Assembly (NCBI GenBank): GCA_023430975.1
Contig: JAEYYB010000027.1
Location: 1-64,000, forward strand
Source of the DNA: Bacillota bacterium
GTDB taxonomy: Bacteria > Bacillota > Clostridia > Acetivibrionales > DSM-2933
Direction: 5' to 3'
DNA: 64,000 bases
How positions within the stretch are numbered: position 1 is the stretch's first letter; each line of letters opens with the position of its first letter. This document shows, in pieces, positions 8,949 through 15,969 of this stretch. The translations under genes were made by a program, and so were the position numbers. The notes below the pieces were generated by a model. The model worked only from the letters and a program-made list of their open reading frames with translations. It ran no database searches and had not been told where the DNA came from.

Positions 8949-9010
8949 GGCAAGATTGAAAAATTACTTCCAGTATAATTTCAACATACCTATATCATAA
9001 CATTGTAAAT

Positions 9011-9049
9011 AAAAAATGAGCTGGTGCAAAATGCAACGGCCCATTTTTT
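9011..9049. terminator. Terminator-like hairpin
   Basis: AAAAAATG pairs with CATTTTTT, with a GC pair and a TGCA/TGCA inner stem between. The A-run and T-run make it usable in both directions. No intact gene precedes it on the plus strand; it probably served the lost gene whose tail lies just upstream. Confidence 0.6.
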
Positions 9050-9084
9050 ATCATTTTGCATTCGCTAATCGTCCATTAAATACA

Positions 9085-9122
9085 ATTGCATATTTATGCA
9101 TTATAGTGTATAATTATGCAAT
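9085..9122 (+). promoter_or_regulatory. Sigma-A promoter overlapped by two ArgR-type boxes
   Basis: TTGCAT (9086-9091) and TATAAT (9109-9114), spaced 17 bp, form a near-consensus promoter. Two adjacent dyads, TGCATATTTATGCA (9087-9100) and TGTATAATTATGCA (9107-9120), fit the ARG-box pattern with TGNAT and ATNCA half-sites around an A/T core, 20 bp centre to centre. They cover both the -35 and -10 elements, so an arginine-bound ArgR/AhrC hexamer would be expected to repress the aminotransferase gene. The promoter elements are seen; the repression is inferred. Confidence 0.7.
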
Positions 9123-9144
9123 CATATTTAATGGGGTGATTATA

Positions 9145-10332
9145 GTGGATAACTATTTAACTGAATCAGCGAAGTCAATTTTATTTACAGCAGTGAGGCC
9201 TGATATTGTCATGGAACGCGGTAAGGGAATGTATTTGTGGGACAGCAGCGGAAAAAAGTATCTGGATTTTATCGGCGGATGGGCTGTAACTTGCTTGGGT
9301 CATTGTCCTGAAGCTATTAGCAACGCTTTGAAAAATCAAGCTGACTTGCTTATTAATGCAAGCCCAGCATTTTATAATAAACCTATGCTTGAATTTGCAC
9401 AATTACTCACAAACATCTCCTGTTTTGACAGGGTATTTTTCGCCAATAGCGGTGCTGAAGCCAATGAGGGTGCAATAAAGCTTGCTAGAAAATACGGAGC
9501 GAAGTATCTTAACGGAGCATTTGAAATAGTTACAGCAGTTAATGGATTTCACGGAAGGACCCTTGCTACCATGTCCGCAACTGGCAAAAAGCATTGGGAT
9601 GCACTTTTTGAACCTAAAGTTTCAGGGTTTAAACACGTTCCTATAAATGATATTGATGCTATTTACCAATCAGTAGATTCAAATACATGTGCTATTATGA
9701 TAGAACCCATTCAGGGAGAGGGCGGAGTTTATTCACTAAATGAAAAATATGCTAAGGATTTAAGGAAATTGTGTGATGATAAGGGCATTCTGCTTATATT
9801 CGATGAGATTCAAACCGGGGTTGGCCGTACCGGAAAAATGTTTGCATATGAGCACTATAAAATTGAGCCGGATATAATGACACTCGCTAAGGGCATCGGA
9901 GGAGGATTCCCACTTTCTGCCATGCTGACAAAAGAAAAGCTTAATATATTTGATGCCGGAGACCAGGGCGGTACATATTGCGGGCAGCCTCTCGCCATGG
10001 CAGTCGGCCTTGCTGTTGTCAACGAAGTTATTAATAAGAAATTACCGGAAAATGCATTGGTTCAAGGTCAATATATCGTAGACAGTTTGAATAGGATTAA
10101 AGAAAAGTGCGGCCTGAAGAATATTCGCGGCATTGGGCTCCTCATCGCTTTCGATCTACCATGTGAAAATGGCAGCAAAATTGTATCGGAATGCCTTAAG
10201 GAAGGATTGATTATTAATTCTCCAAAGCCGTCCACAATTAGGTTAATGCCACCGCTGATTGTCACAAAAAATGAAATAGACATAATGACAGATATACTAA
10301 GCAAAGTAATTCCCGAGCAATTTCAGCCGTAG
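9145..10332 (+). CDS. argD: Acetylornithine aminotransferase-type PLP enzyme
   Basis: A 395-residue class III aminotransferase. It has the N-terminal GKGMYLWDSSGKKYLDF and GWAVTCLGHCP motifs, the phosphate-binding ANSGAEANEGAIKLAR, FHGRTL, the cofactor Asp in FDEIQTGVGRTG and the Schiff-base lysine K249 in LAKGIGGGFPLSA. Length and motifs match ArgD (N2-acetylornithine to N-acetylglutamate semialdehyde), although ornithine or other omega-amino acids are possible substrates for this subclass. The GTG at 9145 is chosen because GGGGTGAT lies just upstream and the alignment begins there; a longer in-frame ATG at 9016 would swallow the promoter. No other arg gene is adjacent, but the paired ARG-type boxes support an arginine role. 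An ABC permease fragment abuts its 3' end. Confidence 0.85.
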   Translation: MDNYLTESAKSILFTAVRPDIVMERGKGMYLWDSSGKKYLDFIGGWAVTCLGHCPEAISNALKNQADLLINASPAFYNKPMLEFAQLLTNISCFDRVFFANSGAEANEGAIKLARKYGAKYLNGAFEIVTAVNGFHGRTLATMSATGKKHWDALFEPKVSGFKHVPINDIDAIYQSVDSNTCAIMIEPIQGEGGVYSLNEKYAKDLRKLCDDKGILLIFDEIQTGVGRTGKMFAYEHYKIEPDIMTLAKGIGGGFPLSAMLTKEKLNIFDAGDQGGTYCGQPLAMAVGLAVVNEVINKKLPENALVQGQYIVDSLNRIKEKCGLKNIRGIGLLIAFDLPCENGSKIVSECLKEGLIINSPKPSTIRLMPPLIVTKNEIDIMTDILSKVIPEQFQP

Positions 10333-10337
10333 CAGCA

Positions 10338-10631
10338 ATGCTCCATGACGGATCCGCACTGCTATTGTTATCTGTAATATTCGCCAACATCAAGCAACTG
10401 CAAGGCTGGAGCTTCAATGAGATGCTCTTTATTTGGGGGTTCACAGTACTGACCAGAAACCTTGGATATACTGTTATGGACGTACCGTCAATGGTTTTTA
10501 ACTGCATCCGTTATTGCGGAATGGATCAGGTGCTTGTACGTCCACAACTTCTAATTATTCAGGTTGCTGCTGAGACTGGAGTCAGGGTCCTAAATAAAGC
10601 GGCTTGCTATTTTGTGAACCTTGATCTATAA
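10338..10631 (+). pseudogene. ABC-2 type permease fragment
   Basis: About 75 residues resemble the middle of ABC-2 permeases of the COG3694 type: a hydrophobic segment (LLLLSVIFANI), then LQGWSFNEMLFIWGF, then DQVLVRP, which in intact proteins lies in the first cytoplasmic region. The first membrane helices, the last four and the partner genes are missing. Homology begins within six bases of the argD stop codon and fades before 10631. There is no ribosome binding site. It is a deletion remnant left beside argD and unlikely to be functional. Confidence 0.6.
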
Positions 10632-10647
10632 CTATGATGTCTCTGGC

Positions 10648-12045
10648 TTAATGCCTTTGCCCTCTTTTACCCCTTCTGTCAGGCTTCATTTTATTACCGG
10701 GTTTCATTTCAGAACTACCGGATGATTTCTCTTCAATACTACCGGATGATTTCTCTTCAATACTGCCGACAGATTTCTCTTGTGCAGGTGCTGACACTCC
10801 TGTTTTAGCATTTTGCAACGCATTAGAAACTGCTTCCATTATGCCCATGCTGCTGTAAGTTGCTCCTGAGACAGCATCAACATCTGTTGATTGTGTGCTT
10901 AATATCTGACTAGTCACAGATCTGTATGCAGGATTAAACCATGGTTCATCATCTCCATGAGATACAACATTAATATCTGAAATTTTGTCATTTTTTATTG
11001 TTACAGAAACAGTTGTTGTAGCACCTCTGAACCCTGTACCTGAACCTTCATAGGTACCATCCTTGTATATGCTGCCAGCTGATTTTGAAGGCTGATCTGA
11101 AGATGCTGTTATATTGTTTGTATTGTTTGTATTGTTTGTATTATTTATATTGTTTGTATTATTCATATCATTTGAATTAATCGCTTCTGCAACCAGGTTG
11201 CCTGTGAAATATGAGCCTGACATGAATGCGACAGCTAGCGTGGCAGCAACACCGTTACGAATTTCTTCATTTGCTATGTTTACACCTGCATTACTCCGAG
11301 GACATGCAGTAATACAATTGAAGCAGTAAATACATTCTCCTGAGTTAATTTTGTCATGTTTATATAGTGGTATAGCCATGCTGCAGCTTTTTGTGCATGC
11401 TTTGCAAGAACCACATAATTGTCCGGGTTTTTTTATCTTTATAAGTCTGAACCTTGATATAATTGTAAAAACGGCACCTAGCGGACATAAGTAACGACAG
11501 AAAAAGCGTTCCACAAAAAAAGATGCTGCAATAATCGCCACTAATATTAAAAATCCTATTGTAAATTCAGTAACCGCATAAGAAAAATCCGGAAGTTTAC
11601 CAAAGGCCACCAGTATACCGAAAACATTCCATGGGCTTGCTGAGCCAATATTCAATGCACCTAAACTCCATACGACAATAAAAAGAAAACCAAGAATTAT
11701 AAACTTAAGATACTTTAATATTCTATCGGTTTTTTCATTCACTTCGAAAGAAACCTTAAAAACTTTTCTTGAAAAATAATACAATATATCGCCCATCGTT
11801 CCAAAAGCACACATCCATCCGCAAAAAAATCGCCCTAACAATATTGTTGCAGGGACTACTGCAATAACACCTACCAACTGTGGAATGTGCTCACTAAGGC
11901 TGAAATTTTGATGAATAAGTCCTGTATAAATTTCCCTTATACCTGCAAATGCGTTAACATAAAGGCCTGGCAGCAATATAAAAAATGCTATTTGTACAAT
12001 TAATCTTACTAACTGTATAGGTGAAAACATTTTATTCTTTTTCAT
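10648..12045 (-). CDS. NapH-like polyferredoxin membrane protein fused to an FMN-binding domain
   Basis: A 465-residue protein. The N-terminal 230 residues hold about five membrane helices with paired Cys motifs (GRFFCGWMCAFG, RFFCRYLCPLGA). Two 4Fe-4S cluster motifs follow (CGSCKACTKSC and CIYCFNCITACP). Next come a membrane segment, an Asn/Thr-repeat linker, and an FMN_bind domain (YKDGTYEGSGTGFRG ... DAVSGATYSS) whose Thr in SGAT is the expected site of covalent FMN attachment. The C-terminus is a low-complexity Ser/Glu/Lys tail made of an eight-residue repeat. It probably carries electrons from the cytoplasmic side across the membrane to a flavin on the outside; donor and acceptor are unknown. 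It overlaps the upstream apbE gene by 14 bases, which strongly links them. Confidence 0.85.
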   Translation of the reverse strand: MKKNKMFSPIQLVRLIVQIAFFILLPGLYVNAFAGIREIYTGLIHQNFSLSEHIPQLVGVIAVVPATILLGRFFCGWMCAFGTMGDILYYFSRKVFKVSFEVNEKTDRILKYLKFIILGFLFIVVWSLGALNIGSASPWNVFGILVAFGKLPDFSYAVTEFTIGFLILVAIIAASFFVERFFCRYLCPLGAVFTIISRFRLIKIKKPGQLCGSCKACTKSCSMAIPLYKHDKINSGECIYCFNCITACPRSNAGVNIANEEIRNGVAATLAVAFMSGSYFTGNLVAEAINSNDMNNTNNINNTNNTNNTNNITASSDQPSKSAGSIYKDGTYEGSGTGFRGATTTVSVTIKNDKISDINVVSHGDDEPWFNPAYRSVTSQILSTQSTDVDAVSGATYSSMGIMEAVSNALQNAKTGVSAPAQEKSVGSIEEKSSGSIEEKSSGSSEMKPGNKMKPDRRGKRGQRH

Positions 12046-12994
12046 AACACCGACTCCTAACTTTAAAACTTTCCTTCAAACCATCAGTTATCAAAACTTC
12101 TCCATCGGAATTTATTATTATCACTTCAGCACAAAACCTCCTGACCAAATCCAGCCCATCCCCTCTAAAACCATTTTCCAGAACGAATAATGCAGTTGTC
12201 AGTGCATCTGCATCCATGGAACATTCTGCTACAGCTGTAATACTTAAAGCCGTAGTTTTAACAGGCATTCCTGTTCGCGGATCGAGTATATGATGATATC
12301 GAATACCGTCCTTTATAAAAAATCTTTCATTACACCCTGAAGTAACGATGGTTTTGTCTGTAACAGCCAAAATACCAAGGTGGCTACCCGTTGCTTCCAA
12401 AGGATTCTGTATGCCAATCTGACATGGCCGGCCATCAGGACGGTTTCCAATTGTGACAATATTACCCCCTAAATTTATCAATGCATTCTCAACATTTCCT
12501 TCTATCAGAATCCTCTTAACCTCGTCAGCCGCAAATCCTTTTGCAATACCCCCAAGATCAATAGCTTGTCCTGGAATTTCAAGACATGCACGACAGCTGC
12601 TTTTATCAAGCAAAACTCCCTTGTAATTAACCAGTTTTTTTATTTTATTGATTTCATCTTCACAAGGAATGAAATTCTTTTTCTTTCCAATACCCCAAAG
12701 CTCAACCATAGGACGTATTGTAATATCAAAAGCACCGGAAGACATTTGTGAAAACTCTATTGAACGGTTTAAAACCTTAAATGTATCTGGATGTATATCA
12801 ACAAATCCTTTACCTGAATTTCTGTTTAGTATTGAAACATCACTGTCCGCCTTATATGCAGACATTAAATCATCTATTTCATTTACCCTTGTTACAGCTC
12901 GTTCAAGCAATTCTTTTTCATCAGAATTATAAATTTTAATAGAATTCACAGTTCCTAATGAAAAAAAGTTTCTTGAAATACAATTGACTTCCAT
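12032..12994 (-). CDS. apbE: FAD:protein FMN transferase
   Basis: A 320-residue ApbE family protein that transfers FMN from FAD to a Ser/Thr in SGAT-type motifs of exported flavoproteins. Visible family features are MSAYKADSDVSILNRNSG, GAFDITIRPMVELWGIG, the core IDLGGIAKGFAADEV, LINLGGNI, the DPRTGMPVKTT stretch and the metal-binding AECSMDADALTTALFVL. The ATG at 12994 is preferred over one 13 codons upstream because AAAGGGGAG lies just before it. No clear lipobox or signal peptide follows, so it may act in the cytoplasm or be exported by an unseen route. Its translationally coupled neighbour carries the matching substrate motif, so it is very likely the dedicated flavinylating enzyme. Confidence 0.92.
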   Translation of the reverse strand: MEVNCISRNFFSLGTVNSIKIYNSDEKELLERAVTRVNEIDDLMSAYKADSDVSILNRNSGKGFVDIHPDTFKVLNRSIEFSQMSSGAFDITIRPMVELWGIGKKKNFIPCEDEINKIKKLVNYKGVLLDKSSCRACLEIPGQAIDLGGIAKGFAADEVKRILIEGNVENALINLGGNIVTIGNRPDGRPCQIGIQNPLEATGSHLGILAVTDKTIVTSGCNERFFIKDGIRYHHILDPRTGMPVKTTALSITAVAECSMDADALTTALFVLENGFRGDGLDLVRRFCAEVIIINSDGEVLITDGLKESFKVRSRCYEKE

Positions 12995-13125
12995 TTTAAA
13001 CTCCCCTTTCCTTTTGTTTCCATATATTGCCACATACCTATATCTCTATATTTATATTCTACAATATAGTTACCCATTAAGTATCGGTAAAAACTAGGCA
13101 AAATTGCGGTACAATTTTGAGCAAC

Positions 13126-13156
13126 AAAAAACCCACCGATATCCGGTGAGTTTTTT
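13126..13156 (-). terminator. Rho-independent terminator downstream of the GH9 cluster
   Basis: CACCG and CGGTG pair around a short loop, flanked by AAAAAA on one side and TTTTTT on the other. It is symmetrical enough to act in both directions, but the only transcript ending towards it is the minus-strand GH9 cluster, which stops about 150 bases upstream. Confidence 0.85.
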
Positions 13157-13305
13157 GCATTTTAAAATACCATTTGTGTTATAAAACATCGTATGTTTTG
13201 CTGTGAAATTATATTTACAGTATAGAATAGATCTATTAATCTCTATATATAACCAGCTTTTTCATCATTCTTTATCCCTCACTTTACTAAGGAATAAAGA
13301 TCATT

Positions 13306-15858
13306 TTACTTAAGACTATAGGTGTAACCAAATTTGCCTGCAATTGCAATAGCGTCCGTCATATTAACAGCACCATCTTTATTAATATCAGCCAGTGGAT
13401 CATAATTTATACTGCCAGAGGTTGTGCCAAATGCTTTTGCAACCAAAACAACATCAGAAATATTAACGGTACCATCTTTATTGATATCTTCTAAAACAAC
13501 TTCTGGAGTTGGTGTAATTACTGACTGTACGGGAATTTCCTTGCCAAATGCATCCAGATAGTAGGTTACCCAAGCTAAAGATGCATTATAGGTTATATTT
13601 ACATCATTTGTCCGCCATTCCTCAACATGATCTAAGTAGCTTGTCTGGGCTGGAGGAAATCCCCCTTTAGGAATACATCCTCCTTCGTAATAATCAAGAT
13701 TTGCAGATGAGTCTGGACCGCTTACAAGAAATCCTGGAGGAACAGATGGATAATTATTGTCAAACTGATGGCAGAAGAACTGGTGATGGGGATTCTTTAC
13801 CGGATTTTCACCATACCCGGTTACATACACCTTAAATAAAGGATTACGCCCAATCAAGTAGTCTACAGATTCCGTTAATGCATTTATATATTTAATGTCT
13901 TTACTTATATCATATGCATATGCCAAAACAATAGCTTCATTAATAACATATAAATTTGATGCATGTTGATAACCTGTTATATCACCTCCAACACCCAACT
14001 CATCTTCATAGGTTGATTCACATAAAGGAATACCGTAACCTTCTTTATTGATAACGCCTATAATGTTATCAGCAGCCTTCTTTATACTTTCCTTTGCATT
14101 AGGAAATTCAGATGATTTATGAAGTACTAATGTGAGTGTTCCCAATCCTCCAGTAGTGCAATAATCGAAGCACCCGCCACAATTCTCAAATAATCCTGAT
14201 AAAGTATAAGGCATCTTCTCGCTGTCTTTATACCCCTTAAGATCTGTCAGATACTCAGATTCTCCTGTTGTTACATAGAGCTCGCATGCAGCCCAGTAAA
14301 ATTCATCCTCAACATAATTATCACCATACATTAGACTCCCTGAGTCATATGCGTATGGTACAAATATAGCTGGGTTTGCTTTTGCAGCCTCATATGCTGT
14401 CTGTGATGCCATAAAACATCTTTGGGAAAATTCAGGGTCGATATCTTTCCAAATACGTGCTGCTTGTGCTGCACATGCCGCAAGGTTTAAAGTAGCAGCA
14501 GTTGAAGGTGGATAGTATATACGCCTTTCCATATCCTGATCAGGTCTTAATGGGAGCATATTCCACTTTTCACCAGCTAACTTATCTGCTGCCATACCTG
14601 CTCTATCATAACCTTCAGGAATCTGCATTTTCAGCATCCACTCCATTTCCCAGCGGCTTTCATCCAATAAGTCATTTACTTCATTAGCACTTTCAGGTAT
14701 ATTCAACTTACTGTCGCCAAAAACATCGGACAAACCCTTTGCTTTAGAATGTTCATACTGGTTTTGCATTATCCACAATGCAAGGCCACCATTAACAACA
14801 TATTTGCTTTGGTCCGCACCATCATACCAACCTCCTGTACCATTAATTGATGATGGACCCGAATAGTTTCTTCCAGCAATAAGTACAGCTACATCATTAG
14901 GGTGTCCTGCCTGACGAGCCCATTTACTATCAACACAGTATGGCATTTTTATTTCAACACCGCTCCTTGCATGGTAAAAATATTTCAGTGCATCATATTT
15001 CATTTGTGTATACATATCAGTACCAATATCAAAAGGAAAACTCTGGGTATTGCCTACAGACAAGTAGTAACCCTTGCCCGGTGTTGTGAAGCTTGAGAAA
15101 TCAATTATATGTACATTATCACCTGATGCATGATCAGGACCGAAGACAATAGTCTTGCCAACTGCAACAGTTTCACCTTCATTATTTTTTAATTTCCATT
15201 CAGTCGGGCCAACAGACCCACTAGATACTTTAAATGTTGCCCTTTTTACGCTATTAGGGAAATATCCAAGCTGATTTACTCGGATATCCCTATATGGTGT
15301 TGGCGTGGGGTTTGGGGTTGGTATAAAATCCGGATCATCAAGTGACATGGATATAAAACTTATCTTAATAGGCAACGAACCTGCCAGCTCTCCACCTAGC
15401 TGGAAAGCCCACTCGGCAGTTTTATAATCTTTATCTGCTGTAAAAGTATCTTCTGCGTTAAGTATTTCCCCTGCTTTCAATGAATACGGTATCCAATTAT
15501 TGTTCCATGCTTCACCATATGGAACTCCCTGATCACCGATTTTTGTATAAATCCTGGTAGCCTTATCTGCAGTCACTGAGAATTTAACAGTATATGTATG
15601 CCCTTTTTTTATTGATATTTCTCTATGTCGTACCTGAACATCCCATTTGTTGGTCCCTTTTTGATCCATGTTCACTACATATTTGCCATCCTTTATTTGT
15701 GTCCATGAATTTTGTTCATTGCTTTCCGCTACGTGCCATGGCAGGCTTACACCACCTTTAAAATCTGTGGTCTGAAGCAACTCTGCAGAACTGCACGTTA
15801 TCCCTCCTGCCGTCAAAGCCAGTAAGGTTGTCCCAAATACAGCCAATTTTTTCATCAT
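13306..15858 (-). CDS. Dockerin-bearing GH9 protein, CelK-like, active site altered
   Basis: An 850-residue secreted protein: signal peptide (about 1-25), CBM4-type module (about 28-175), Pro/Thr linker, Ig-like domain (about 195-280), GH9 (alpha/alpha)6 barrel (about 285-770) and a type I dockerin with two Ca-binding repeats (DINKDGTVNISD and DINKDGAVNMTD). The plan matches C. thermocellum CelK. Three signatures are off. The general-base motif WYDAGDHGK reads WYDGADQSK (both Asp kept, D346 and D349). The HxR signature reads HHQ (Q693). The general acid in TNEV is Asp (TNDV, D752). Activity may be much reduced or changed; substrate binding through CBM4 and the cleft may persist. The start follows GGGGGATTAAGA. 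It is last of three tandem paralogues and probably cotranscribed. Confidence 0.9.
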   Translation of the reverse strand: MMKKLAVFGTTLLALTAGGITCSSAELLQTTDFKGGVSLPWHVAESNEQNSWTQIKDGKYVVNMDQKGTNKWDVQVRHREISIKKGHTYTVKFSVTADKATRIYTKIGDQGVPYGEAWNNNWIPYSLKAGEILNAEDTFTADKDYKTAEWAFQLGGELAGSLPIKISFISMSLDDPDFIPTPNPTPTPYRDIRVNQLGYFPNSVKRATFKVSSGSVGPTEWKLKNNEGETVAVGKTIVFGPDHASGDNVHIIDFSSFTTPGKGYYLSVGNTQSFPFDIGTDMYTQMKYDALKYFYHARSGVEIKMPYCVDSKWARQAGHPNDVAVLIAGRNYSGPSSINGTGGWYDGADQSKYVVNGGLALWIMQNQYEHSKAKGLSDVFGDSKLNIPESANEVNDLLDESRWEMEWMLKMQIPEGYDRAGMAADKLAGEKWNMLPLRPDQDMERRIYYPPSTAATLNLAACAAQAARIWKDIDPEFSQRCFMASQTAYEAAKANPAIFVPYAYDSGSLMYGDNYVEDEFYWAACELYVTTGESEYLTDLKGYKDSEKMPYTLSGLFENCGGCFDYCTTGGLGTLTLVLHKSSEFPNAKESIKKAADNIIGVINKEGYGIPLCESTYEDELGVGGDITGYQHASNLYVINEAIVLAYAYDISKDIKYINALTESVDYLIGRNPLFKVYVTGYGENPVKNPHHQFFCHQFDNNYPSVPPGFLVSGPDSSANLDYYEGGCIPKGGFPPAQTSYLDHVEEWRTNDVNITYNASLAWVTYYLDAFGKEIPVQSVITPTPEVVLEDINKDGTVNISDVVLVAKAFGTTSGSINYDPLADINKDGAVNMTDAIAIAGKFGYTYSLK

Positions 15859-15888
15859 TCTTAATCCCCCTTAAATATCCATATTATT

Positions 15889-15924
15889 TTACTTTATACT
15901 ATATGCATATCCAAATTTTCTGGC
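15889..15924 (-). pseudogene. Orphan dockerin C-terminus remnant
   Basis: In the spacer between the first and second GH9 genes the minus strand encodes ARKFGYAYSIK followed by TAA. This matches the ends of the two flanking dockerins (GKFGYTYSLK and IKFGYTYKV). It has no start codon and a stop lies a few codons upstream. It looks like the scar of a lost dockerin gene end or of the unequal crossover that made the tandem array. Confidence 0.65.
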
Positions 15925-15969
15925 ACAAGCTCATAGTTTTTATCAGTTGTAAATGTATCTTTATCTTCA

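Noticed and set aside
9016..9144. Extended N-terminus of the argD product from an ATG at 9016
   Set aside because: It would translate the terminator-like hairpin and the promoter with its ArgR boxes; the GTG at 9145 has a proper ribosome binding site and fits the family length.
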